A stretch of DNA of 7,708 nucleotides from Cyanobium sp. GTDB lineage: Bacteria; Cyanobacteriota; Cyanobacteriia; PCC-6307; Cyanobiaceae. The position numbers and the translations under genes were made by a program. Location of the stretch: the NCBI GenBank assembly GCA_014191535.1, contig BJHC01000059.1, forward strand, positions 1-7,708. The letters run 5' to 3'. The notes beneath the pieces are model-generated. The model searched no databases and was not told the DNA's origin. It saw nothing but the letters and a program-made list of their open reading frames with translations. Numbering within the stretch: the first letter of the stretch is position 1; each line of letters begins with the position of its first letter. This document shows, in pieces, positions 1 to 5,681 of this stretch.

Positions 1-214
1 GGATCCAGAGCTGCGGGAGCTCTACGGGGAGCTCCTGGCCAGCGAGGCGCGCCATTTCGGCCTCTATTGGGTGCTGGCGGAGGAACGCCATGGCCGTGAG
101 GCCACGGTGGCGCGGCTGGAGGCCCTGGCGCAGCTGGAGTGGGAAGCCCTCAGCGGTGAACTGGCCGACCCCCATGGCCTGCGCATGCATTCGGTGGGGG
201 TGGCCGGCGGCTAA
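1..214 (+). CDS. miaE: tRNA-(ms2io6A)-hydroxylase, C-terminal part (MiaE-like)
   Basis: The last 70 codons of a gene that begins before the window; the frame starts at base 2 and ends with TAA at 212-214. MiaE is a non-haem di-iron monooxygenase of ferritin-like fold that hydroxylates the isopentenyl side chain of ms2i6A at tRNA position 37. The visible part carries SEARHFGLYWVLAEER (residues 14-29 of the fragment), which matches the second ExxH iron-ligand motif of the family (Glu15, His18), followed by a helical C-terminal tail rich in Ala, Leu and Glu. Only the last helices are present, so the first iron ligands cannot be checked. The gene runs into mtnD on the other strand and shares the bases of its stop codon with it. 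The family call is by motif memory; another ferritin-like di-iron protein is the main alternative. Confidence 0.8.
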   Translation, partial: DPELRELYGELLASEARHFGLYWVLAEERHGREATVARLEALAQLEWEALSGELADPHGLRMHSVGVAGG

Positions 215-759
215 TCCAGCAGCGGAAAGCGGGAGGCAATCGGGTCGCCGGTGAATGCGGCCACCCAGCCCTGCGGGTTATCAAAGAAACGGATGGCGCA
301 GAACTGGGGGGCGCTGCCCATGTCAAACCAGTGCTTGGTGCCGGCGGGAACGCTGATCCAGTCGTCCTGTTCGCACAGCATCTGCAGCACCTCCTCGCCG
401 ATGTGCAGGCAGAACAGGCCCCTCCCCTCCACGAAGAAGCGCACCTCGTCTTCGCTGTGGGTGTGCTCCGCCAGGAATTTCTGGCGCAGGGCCTCCCGTT
501 CGGGATGCTCCGGGGTCATGCGAATGGCATCCACCGTGGGGTAGGTGCCGCTGGCCTGCACCCGAGCAATCTCCGCGGCGTAGGCCGCGAGGATCTGCTC
601 CGCTCCGGCGGCGGCCGGTAGCGCGGCGCGGGCTGGCCAGCGCTCAAAGCCGATGCCGCGCTCGGCCAGTTCGGATCGGATCAGGCCGGCGTCGTTGCTG
701 GCGAAGCTGGGGATGGGATGGGGGCCTCCATCCACCGGAAAGATCTGCAGATGACTCAC
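211..759 (-). CDS. mtnD: Acireductone dioxygenase (ARD, methionine salvage)
   Basis: A 182-residue cupin protein of normal ARD length. ARD oxidises the acireductone 1,2-dihydroxy-3-keto-5-methylthiopentene; the Fe form gives formate plus the 2-keto acid precursor of methionine, the Ni form gives an off-pathway product with CO. The cupin core motif HTHSEDEVRFFVEG (about 99-112) supplies three metal ligands, His99, His101 and Glu105; the fourth is His143 in GTKHWFDMG. Each is exactly three residues later than the Klebsiella ligands (96, 98, 102, 140), so all ligands are intact. The start is a GTG at 757-759 on the minus strand; I see no ATG that would keep the conserved N-terminus and no clear Shine-Dalgarno. 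No other methionine-salvage gene is in the window, so it stands alone here, convergent with miaE and divergent from cobI. The metal in use cannot be told from sequence. Confidence 0.95.
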   Translation of the reverse strand: MSHLQIFPVDGGPHPIPSFASNDAGLIRSELAERGIGFERWPARAALPAAAGAEQILAAYAAEIARVQASGTYPTVDAIRMTPEHPEREALRQKFLAEHTHSEDEVRFFVEGRGLFCLHIGEEVLQMLCEQDDWISVPAGTKHWFDMGSAPQFCAIRFFDNPQGWVAAFTGDPIASRFPLLD

Positions 760-762
760 GGG

Positions 763-780
763 CCTGTTCTGCGGAACGGG
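763..780 (+). repeat. Inverted repeat in the mtnD/cobI divergent spacer
   Basis: The arms CCTGTTC (763-769) and GAACGGG (774-780) can pair around the loop TGCG, giving a seven-base-pair stem with one U-G wobble in a plus-strand RNA. On the minus strand the wobble becomes a C-A mismatch, so the hairpin is better in a cobI leader than in an mtnD leader. The whole divergent spacer is only 58 bp (760-817), and I see no convincing -10/-35 pair in it. It could be an operator-like element or chance in GC-rich DNA. Confidence 0.3.
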
Positions 781-817
781 GCCAGCCTAGAAAGTCTTCA
801 GATCCGTCCCCCAGCGC

Positions 818-1585
818 TTGCCGGTAGCCGTCGCCCCCCAGCCCCCTGGGCTCACCGTGGTGGGGGTGGGTCCGGGCGATCCGGAGCTGATCACCGTGGC
901 GGCCCAGCGGGCGATCGAGGCCGCCACGGTGGTGGCCTATCCGGTGGCCCAACCGGAGGCGGAGGGCATGGCGGCCCGCATCGCCGAGCCCTGGATTGCG
1001 CCGGGGCAGCGGCGCTTGCCGTTGCTGTTCCCAATGGTGGTGGAGGCTGAGCCGCGGCGCCTGGCCTGGCATGCCGCCGCCGATGCCCTGGCGTCGGAGG
1101 TGGCCGCGGGCCAGCGGGTGGTGTTGCTGTGTGAGGGCGACAGTTCCCTGTATGCCAGCTGTTCCTATGCGCTGCTGGCGCTGGCTCAGCGCCATCCCAC
1201 CTGCCCTGTGCGGGTCATCCCGGGCATCAGCGCGGCGGCGGCGGCGGCGGCGGCGGCCTCCAGCCAGGGGATGGTCTGGCCCCTGGCCCTGCAGCAGGAG
1301 GCCCTGTTGATCCGACCCACGCCGGAAACCCCGGAGCAGTTGGAGCAGCTGCTGGATCACGCCGCCACCACCGCCACGGTGTTGGCCCTGCTCAAGCTGG
1401 GCCGCCGCTGGCCTTGGGTGCGGGCCTGCCTGGAGGCGCGGGGGGTGCTGGAGCAGGCGCTGTTTGCGCAGCGGGTGGGCTGGCCCGATCAGCTGCTGGC
1501 GCCCGCCGCGGCGGTGGCCGCCGGCGAGCAGCCCTACTTTTCGTTGTTGTTGGTGCGTCAGAGCTGGCCGGAGGTGCTCCCATGA
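818..1585 (+). CDS. cobI: Precorrin-2 C20-methyltransferase (CobI/CbiL)
   Basis: This SAM-dependent methyltransferase adds a methyl at C20 of precorrin-2 (or its cobalt form) in corrin synthesis. At 255 residues it is near the usual family length. The N-terminal glycine-rich SAM loop is GVGPGDPELITV (16-27); the second conserved loop is LLCEGDSSLYASCSY (103-117), typical of the CobI/CbiL branch; the third is VIPGISA (133-139), and the C-terminal domain has LLKLGRRW (191-198). The residues after VIPGIS are an uninterrupted run of nine alanines (139-147). The start is uncertain: the TTG at 818 is the only start-like codon between an in-frame TAG at 788 and the SAM loop that leaves a normal first strand, but it has no Shine-Dalgarno. 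Its stop overlaps the next ATG (ATGA, 1582-1585), so translation of the DUF4079 gene is probably coupled. No cobalamin riboswitch fits in the 58-bp upstream spacer. Confidence 0.93.
   Translation: MPVAVAPQPPGLTVVGVGPGDPELITVAAQRAIEAATVVAYPVAQPEAEGMAARIAEPWIAPGQRRLPLLFPMVVEAEPRRLAWHAAADALASEVAAGQRVVLLCEGDSSLYASCSYALLALAQRHPTCPVRVIPGISAAAAAAAAASSQGMVWPLALQQEALLIRPTPETPEQLEQLLDHAATTATVLALLKLGRRWPWVRACLEARGVLEQALFAQRVGWPDQLLAPAAAVAAGEQPYFSLLLVRQSWPEVLP
1232..1258 (+). repeat. (GCG)8 trinucleotide tract inside cobI
   Basis: Eight perfect GCG codons (1232-1255) followed by GCC encode nine consecutive alanines at CobI residues 139-147, immediately after the conserved VIPGIS loop. Family members commonly have an alanine-rich helix here, so the protein can probably tolerate it, but the codon purity is unusual: other Ala runs in the same gene, such as residues 229-234, mix GCC and GCG. 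Slippage would add or remove whole alanines without shifting the frame. Confidence 0.9.
1570..1575 (+). promoter_or_regulatory. Strong Shine-Dalgarno for the DUF4079 gene
   Basis: GGAGGT lies six bases before the ATG at 1582, inside the last codons of cobI. It is among the best anti-Shine-Dalgarno matches in the window and fixes the start of the downstream gene. It contrasts with cobI, der and pipY, which have no visible ribosome binding site. Confidence 0.75.
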
Positions 1586-2202
1586 CCGCGATCCAGTGGG
1601 GTGCCCTGCTGCACCCGGTGCTGATGATCCTGTTCGTCTACCCCGTGGTGGGGGCGACGATCCGCCTGGGGATTCTCGTGCGTGAAAAACGCCTGGGCAT
1701 CACCGAGCAGCCCGCTCTGGTGCCGATCGAGCACGCCGACCACGGCCGTTGGCTCGCCACCGGCACCGTGGTGGCGGTGCTGGTGGCCCTGCTGTGGAGC
1801 TTCGCCAAGGCCGGTTTGACGCCGGTGCAGGGGGTGCCGCTGCTGGCGGTGGCGGCGGGATGCCTCGGCAGTGTGCTGGCCCTGTGGCGGGTGCGCCGGG
1901 CCGGCCTGCGGGCGGCCTTCGCCCTGCTGGCCTGGTTGGCGCTGCTGGCCCTGGGGCTGCAGCCCAGCGTGTGGCGCCTCAGTGATCACCCCTGGGAGCC
2001 CGCCTTCTGGCAATCGCATTTCTGGGCCGGCTGGCTCCTGTGCGGGCTGTTGCTGCTCTCCACCGCCGCCCGGCCGGAGCTGCAGCGCTCCCTGCCCTGG
2101 CGCCGGCTGCACATGGCCTCTGGCCTGTTGATGGCTCTGTTGTTGGCGGTGCAGGCCATCAGTGGCTGCCGCGATCTCTTTCAGATCGCCCTGCACAGCT
2201 AG
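1582..2202 (+). CDS. DUF4079 family multi-pass membrane protein
   Basis: A 206-residue integral membrane protein of a cyanobacteria/plastid-type family without an established function. Hydrophobic stretches suggest about six membrane segments, roughly at residues 7-30, 57-76, 84-103, 110-126, 146-162 and 178-194. Recognisable family features are the early HPVLM (11-15), SHFWAGWLLCGLLLLS (145-160), the WRRLHM motif (173-178) and the terminal GCRDLFQI (195-202). Histidines at 11, 54, 146 and 177 lie in or near predicted helix ends, an arrangement that could ligate haem as in cytochrome b561-like proteins; that is inference only. The ATG is secured by GGAGGT six bases upstream and overlaps the cobI stop, so the two are likely one operon. 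It ends in a TAG that interlocks with the dus stop on the other strand. No link between this family and corrinoids is known to me. Confidence 0.8.
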   Translation: MTAIQWGALLHPVLMILFVYPVVGATIRLGILVREKRLGITEQPALVPIEHADHGRWLATGTVVAVLVALLWSFAKAGLTPVQGVPLLAVAAGCLGSVLALWRVRRAGLRAAFALLAWLALLALGLQPSVWRLSDHPWEPAFWQSHFWAGWLLCGLLLLSTAARPELQRSLPWRRLHMASGLLMALLLAVQAISGCRDLFQIALHS

Positions 2203-3227
2203 GCCGGCAGGCCTGCGGCCGCTTGATCCAGCAGCTCCAGGGCCGCCGCCGGCGTGGGGGCCCGCATCAGGGCATGGCGCAGTTGCGGCGCCCCGGCGAA
2301 GCCCGTGCAGGTCCAGCCCATGTGTTTGCGGGCGATCAGCAGGCCGTGGTCGCCGCGGCTGGCCACCAGGGCTCGCAGTTGCTCCGCCGCCAGCTGAATC
2401 CGCTCCAGGGCGCCGGGGGTGGCGGGCACGGGGCGGCCGCTGAGGACCGCATCGATCTGCCCCACCAGCCACGGGGCCCCCATGCTGCCGCGTCCCACCA
2501 TCACCCCATCGGCGCCGGTGGCGTCCAGGCAGCGCAGGGCGTCGGCGGGGCTGTTCACATCCCCGTTGGCGATCAGGGGAATCGCCAGGGCCCGCTTCAC
2601 GGCGGCGATGGCGCTCCAATCGGCGCTGCCCTTGAAGCCCTGCTCACGGCTGCGGCCGTGCAGGGTGAGCAATTGGGCGCCGGCGCTCTCCAGCTGGCGG
2701 CACCAGGTCACGGCCGCCTCTGCCCGGTCGGCGCCGGGGTCGAGGCCGCACCAGCCCAGCCGGGTTTTCACCGTCACGGGGATCTGAACGGCGGCCGCCA
2801 CCGACTCCACGATGCGCACCGCCAGCTGCGGCTCACGGATCAGGCCGCTGCCGCCGCCCTTCTTGGCGATCTTCTTCACGGGGCAGCCCATGTTGATGTC
2901 GATCAGGAAGGCCCCCGCCGCCTCCGCCCGCCGGGCCGCTTCCGCCATGGCGGCGGGGCGGTGATCAAACAGCTGCACCCCGATCGGGCCGGCTTCGCTG
3001 GCGAGCTCCTCCACCTTCATGAGGCCATGGCCCAACTCCAGGCTGGTGGCATTCACCATCTCGGTGAACAGCAGCGCATCGGGGGCCCAGCGGCGCACCA
3101 GACCGCGGAAGATGCGATCGCTCACCCCCGCCAACGGCGACTGCAGCACCCGGCAGCGCAACTGGCGCGGCGTGCCATGGCCCGCCAGCTGCAGGGCCTC
3201 CGGGGGCAGGGGTGGGGTGTGGATCAT
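2199..3227 (-). CDS. dus: tRNA-dihydrouridine synthase, DusB-like
   Basis: A 342-residue flavoenzyme that uses NADPH and FMN to reduce specific uridines in tRNA to dihydrouridine. The TIM-barrel motifs appear in order: SPLAGVSDRIFR (30-41), TEMVNA (55-60), INMGCPVKK (111-119) with the catalytic Cys115, KTRLGW (154-159), LHGRSREQGFKG (189-200), IANGDV (219-224) and GVMVGRGSMGAPW (241-253), the last two forming the FMN phosphate site. The C-terminal helical domain has ARKHMGWTCTGF (299-310), like the RKH..WY..G motif of DusB proteins. I chose the ATG at 3225-3227; the frame stays open another 90 bases upstream, but that would run into the divergent DUF1823 gene and adds no conserved residues. 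A weak CGGA lies upstream of the ATG. Which tRNA uridine is modified cannot be read from sequence, and the DusB subgroup is a best guess. Confidence 0.95.
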   Translation of the reverse strand: MIHTPPLPPEALQLAGHGTPRQLRCRVLQSPLAGVSDRIFRGLVRRWAPDALLFTEMVNATSLELGHGLMKVEELASEAGPIGVQLFDHRPAAMAEAARRAEAAGAFLIDINMGCPVKKIAKKGGGSGLIREPQLAVRIVESVAAAVQIPVTVKTRLGWCGLDPGADRAEAAVTWCRQLESAGAQLLTLHGRSREQGFKGSADWSAIAAVKRALAIPLIANGDVNSPADALRCLDATGADGVMVGRGSMGAPWLVGQIDAVLSGRPVPATPGALERIQLAAEQLRALVASRGDHGLLIARKHMGWTCTGFAGAPQLRHALMRAPTPAAALELLDQAAAGLPA

Positions 3228-3255
3228 GGTGATCCGATTGTGATGCCCCCGGTCG

Positions 3256-3714
3256 ATGGCGCTGGATCCCTTCCCCTTGAGCCGTCCGCTGCTGGAGGCG
3301 GTGCTGGCGGATCGCACCAGCGACCGTTTCGTGTGTGAGCTGATCTGGCCGCGGCTGGGCTACGGCCTCGATGGCGAGGGCCGCTGGGCCGCCGGGCCCG
3401 CCACGGCGGAGGCCTGGCGCCAGGCCTTTCCGCTGGAGCCCCAGTTCATCGCCGAGCGGCCCGCCAGCGTGGCCCTCACCCGCTCCATCGCCAAGCCGCA
3501 CAAGCAACTGTTGAAGGAGCAGCTGGGGTTTGCCGGCTACCGCATCGGCGAGCTCTACCCCCGCCGCACCCGCCGCGCCACGGCGGTGAACTGGTTGCTG
3601 GCCCACCTGGCCGAGCGGGGCGAGCCCCTGGCGGACCAGGGGCCGTTGCCACCCCTGCTGGAGCAACCCGCCGATCCGGTGGCGGGCCATCCGGGCGACC
3701 TGCCGATCTCCTGA
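3256..3714 (+). CDS. DUF1823 family protein
   Basis: A 152-residue soluble protein of a family found in cyanobacteria and plastid-bearing plants, with no function known to me. Recognisable blocks are [20 protein letters not shown] (10-29), then IWPRLGY (30-36), the stretch [19 protein letters not shown] (62-80), [18 protein letters not shown] (83-100) and [18 protein letters not shown] (101-118). The last is very basic and could contact nucleic acid or acidic partners; this is inference. Residues 121-152 form a proline-rich tail that looks less conserved. There are no membrane segments or signal peptide. The ATG at 3256 is the only start possible, since an in-frame TGA lies at 3241-3243. The gene is divergent from dus across 28 bp and ends 20 bp before the convergent L,D-transpeptidase stop, so it is probably transcribed alone from a promoter inside or upstream of the dus 5' end. 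Confidence 0.85.
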   Translation: MALDPFPLSRPLLEAVLADRTSDRFVCELIWPRLGYGLDGEGRWAAGPATAEAWRQAFPLEPQFIAERPASVALTRSIAKPHKQLLKEQLGFAGYRIGELYPRRTRRATAVNWLLAHLAERGEPLADQGPLPPLLEQPADPVAGHPGDLPIS

Positions 3715-3734
3715 GGGCCGGCGGGTTCAGCCGA

Positions 3735-4118
3735 TCACGACTGGATGGTGACGGGGGTGCCCACGGGGGTGTTTTCAAACAGCCAGCGGGCGTGGGGGCT
3801 GGGGATGCGGATGCAGCCGTGGCTGCGGGGCACCCCGAAGGCCTCGCCCGCGGCCTCCTGCCAGGGGGCGCCATGCATGCAGATGGCGCCGTTTTCGGTG
3901 ATGCACATGGCCCAGGGCACCCCCGGGGCCACGTAGCCCCGGCCGCGCATGGTGACGCTGCGGTCTTTGGTGAAAACCTGCCCTTCGCCGGTGGGGGTGG
4001 GGCTGGTGGCCTTGCCGGTGCTCACCAGCACGGTGCGCACCAGTTCCTGTTGGGGGTTGTAGACGTAGAGCTTCTGGTCGGAGAGGTCGACCACGATTGC
4101 GGCGATCAGTTCCACCAT
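3735..4118 (-). CDS. L,D-transpeptidase catalytic (YkuD) domain protein
   Basis: A 127-residue protein that is essentially a bare YkuD domain. Such enzymes use a cysteine to form 3-3 peptidoglycan cross-links or to attach proteins or polymers to the wall. The strand [16 protein letters not shown] (5-20) opens the fold; [13 protein letters not shown] (34-46) is the usual glycine/proline turn; the active site is MHGAP (81-85) with His82 and PRSHGCIRI (97-105) with Ser99, His100, Gly101 and nucleophile Cys102. All catalytic residues are intact. There is no signal peptide or anchor: the ATG at 4116-4118 is followed at once by the first domain strand, and upstream the frame has no start codon before a TAA (plus-strand TTA at 4161-4163). 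That is odd for an enzyme of the periplasm. A 14-base palindrome lies eight bases before the ATG and no Shine-Dalgarno is visible. Confidence 0.92.
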   Translation of the reverse strand: MVELIAAIVVDLSDQKLYVYNPQQELVRTVLVSTGKATSPTPTGEGQVFTKDRSVTMRGRGYVAPGVPWAMCITENGAICMHGAPWQEAAGEAFGVPRSHGCIRIPSPHARWLFENTPVGTPVTIQS

Positions 4119-4126
4119 CGCGGGTG

Positions 4127-4140
4127 GCCGCCCGGGCGGC
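4127..4140. repeat. Perfect 14-bp palindrome before the L,D-transpeptidase start
   Basis: GCCGCCCGGGCGGC reads the same on both strands. It sits eight bases upstream of the L,D-transpeptidase ATG on the minus strand, where a ribosome binding site would be expected. As RNA it can fold as a five-base-pair GC stem with a CCGG loop. It may limit initiation or bind a dimeric protein; chance in very GC-rich DNA cannot be excluded. Confidence 0.6.
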
Positions 4141-4141
4141 T

Positions 4142-4160
4142 GGGAAGAAACACCCTTCCC
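4142..4160. repeat. Inverted repeat in the L,D-transpeptidase/der spacer
   Basis: The arms GGGAAG (4142-4147) and CTTCCC (4155-4160) are perfect complements around a seven-base spacer (AAACACC). It begins one base after the neighbouring 14-bp palindrome ends and lies in the divergent spacer, within the probable 5' leader of the minus-strand gene. No T-run follows on either strand, so it does not look like an intrinsic terminator. Confidence 0.55.
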
Positions 4161-4177
4161 TTAGCGAGACTCAGTGC

Positions 4178-4192
4178 GTCGCATCCTGCGAC
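4178..4192. repeat. Short inverted repeat in the L,D-transpeptidase/der spacer
   Basis: GTCGCA (4178-4183) and TGCGAC (4187-4192) are perfect six-base complements around TCC. It is the third inverted repeat in 66 bases of the same divergent spacer. The tight three-base centre suits an operator half-site pair as much as an RNA hairpin. The remainder of the spacer up to the der start (4193-4301) shows only a weak -10-like TAGGGT at 4267-4272 without a well-spaced -35. Confidence 0.45.
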
Positions 4193-4301
4193 CCTTGGAA
4201 AGTTTTCGGCTTCCGCGGCATCCCTGTCGGCCCCTCAGTCCGCCGGTTGCGCCGGGGGCTGGCCTGTAGGGTCAAAGCAGGACAGTTGTCGTCATAACCC
4301 C

Positions 4302-5666
4302 TTGGCCTTGCCGGTCGTCGCCATCATTGGCCGCCCCAATGTGGGCAAATCCACCCTGGTGAATCGGCTTTGCCGCAGCCGGGAAGCGATCGTCCATGAC
4401 GAGCCCGGTGTGACGCGCGATCGCACCTATCAGGACGGCTACTGGCGGGACCGCCACTTCAAGGTGGTGGACACCGGCGGCCTGGTGTTTGACGACGACA
4501 GCGAGTTTCTGCCGGAGATCCGCGAGCAGGCCAACTTGGCCCTGACGGAGGCCTCTGTGGCCCTGGTGATCGCCGATGGCCAGCAGGGCCTCACGGCGGC
4601 CGACGAATCGATCGCGGAGTGGCTGCGCGGCCACAACGTGCCGGTGATGCTGGCGGTGAACAAGTGCGAGTCGCCGGAAGCGGGCCTGTCGATGGCGGCC
4701 GAGTTCTGGAGCCTGGGCCTGGGGGAACCCCACCCGATTTCGGCCATCCACGGCGCCGGCACCGGCGACCTGCTGGACAAGTTGGTGGAGCACCTGCCCC
4801 CCACCGAGGAATTGGAGGGTGAGGAGCCGATTCAGCTGGCGATCGTGGGTCGCCCCAACGTGGGCAAATCCAGCCTGCTCAATGCCATCTGCGGGGAGAA
4901 GCGGGCGATCGTGAGCCCGATCCGCGGCACCACCCGCGACACGATCGACACCACCATCGAGCGCGACGGTCACACCTGGAAAATCCTCGATACCGCCGGC
5001 ATCCGTCGCAAGCGCTCGGTGAACTACGGGCCCGAGTTCTTCGGCATCAACCGCAGCTTCAAGGCGATTGAGCGCTCCGATGTCTGCGTGCTGGTGATCG
5101 ATGCGCTCGATGGGGTCACGGAGCAGGATCAGCGCCTGGCGGGCCGCATTGAAGAGGAGGGCCGCGCCTGCGTGGTGGTGGTGAACAAGTGGGATGCAAT
5201 CGAGAAGGATTCCCACACCATGCCCGCCATGGAAAAGGAGCTGCGAGCCAAGCTCTATTTCCTCGATTGGGCGCCGATGCTGTTCACCTCGGCCCTCACC
5301 GGCCAGCGGGTGCTGAGCCTGTTTGCCATCGCCGCCGTGGCCGTGGAGCAGCACCGCCGCCGGGTGAGCACGTCGGTGGTGAATGAGGTGCTGCAGGAGG
5401 CGGTGAGCTGGCGCTCGCCCCCCACCAGCCGCGGCGGCCGCCAAGGGCGCATCTACTACGGCACCCAGGTGGCCACCCGGCCACCGAGTTTCACGTTGTT
5501 CGTGAACGACCCCAAACTGTTTGGCGACACCTACCGCCGCTACGTGGAGCGTCAGATCCGGGAGGGGCTGGGCTTTGAGGGCTCGCCGTTGAAGTTGTTC
5601 TGGCGCGGCAAGCAGCAGCGCGATGCCGAGAAGGATCTGGCGCGGCAGCAGGCGCGCGGCCGCTGA
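4302..5666 (+). CDS. der: Ribosome-assembly GTPase Der (EngA)
   Basis: A 454-residue essential GTPase with tandem G domains and a C-terminal KH-like domain, needed for late 50S subunit maturation; length is normal. G domain 1 has GRPNVGKST (10-18), DTGG (57-60) and NKCE (120-123). G domain 2 has GRPNVGKSS (183-191), the switch GTTRDT (209-214), DTAGIRRK (230-237), NKWD (295-298) and the G5 SAL (330-332). The KH-like part runs from about 355 to 440, with [11 protein letters not shown] (393-403) and [11 protein letters not shown] (411-421), and the tail is basic. The start is a TTG at 4302 giving [10 protein letters not shown], as in related proteins; a second TTG at 4308 is possible. No ATG or GTG fits, since the next in-frame ATG falls after NTP-binding motifs, and there is no good Shine-Dalgarno. 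It leads a co-oriented run with ecfT 15 nt downstream, then pipX and pipY. Confidence 0.97.
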   Translation: MALPVVAIIGRPNVGKSTLVNRLCRSREAIVHDEPGVTRDRTYQDGYWRDRHFKVVDTGGLVFDDDSEFLPEIREQANLALTEASVALVIADGQQGLTAADESIAEWLRGHNVPVMLAVNKCESPEAGLSMAAEFWSLGLGEPHPISAIHGAGTGDLLDKLVEHLPPTEELEGEEPIQLAIVGRPNVGKSSLLNAICGEKRAIVSPIRGTTRDTIDTTIERDGHTWKILDTAGIRRKRSVNYGPEFFGINRSFKAIERSDVCVLVIDALDGVTEQDQRLAGRIEEEGRACVVVVNKWDAIEKDSHTMPAMEKELRAKLYFLDWAPMLFTSALTGQRVLSLFAIAAVAVEQHRRRVSTSVVNEVLQEAVSWRSPPTSRGGRQGRIYYGTQVATRPPSFTLFVNDPKLFGDTYRRYVERQIREGLGFEGSPLKLFWRGKQQRDAEKDLARQQARGR

Positions 5667-5681
5667 GCGGATGCCCCTCTG

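Noticed and set aside
1..6. Window begins with GGATCC, a BamHI site, as if a clone end
   Set aside because: The miaE frame reads straight through it, and the same hexamer occurs elsewhere in the window, so it carries no evidence of a junction.
760..817. A cobalamin riboswitch upstream of cobI
   Set aside because: The spacer is only 58 bp, far too short for the roughly 200-base fold, and I see no B12-box-like sequence in it.
644..1360. A minus-strand frame opposite cobI running into mtnD
   Set aside because: It is antisense to cobI, which has all methyltransferase loops, and its product is composition-driven.
1558..2619. A 353-codon minus-strand frame opposite the DUF4079 gene and overlapping dus
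   Set aside because: The product is Arg/Gln/Gly/Pro-rich with no hydrophobic core and conflicts with two well-supported genes.
2040..3338. A 432-codon plus-strand frame across dus
   Set aside because: It overlaps DUF4079 and DUF1823 in the wrong frames and is antisense to a dus gene with all motifs; the product is Gly/Ala/His-rich without family resemblance.
3715..3734. A terminator between the convergent DUF1823 and L,D-transpeptidase genes
   Set aside because: The 20-bp gap has no stem followed by a T-run on either strand.
3792..4301. An N-terminal extension of der into the spacer and across the L,D-transpeptidase
   Set aside because: The frame is open but the added sequence has no similarity to Der, overlaps a convincing gene and would give a protein far beyond the usual 450-460 residues.
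3114..4424. HIP1 octamers GCGATCGC at 3114-3121 and 4417-4424
   Set aside because: Two copies in 7.7 kb of GC-rich DNA are far below the density in HIP1-rich cyanobacteria and could be near chance; both lie in coding sequence.
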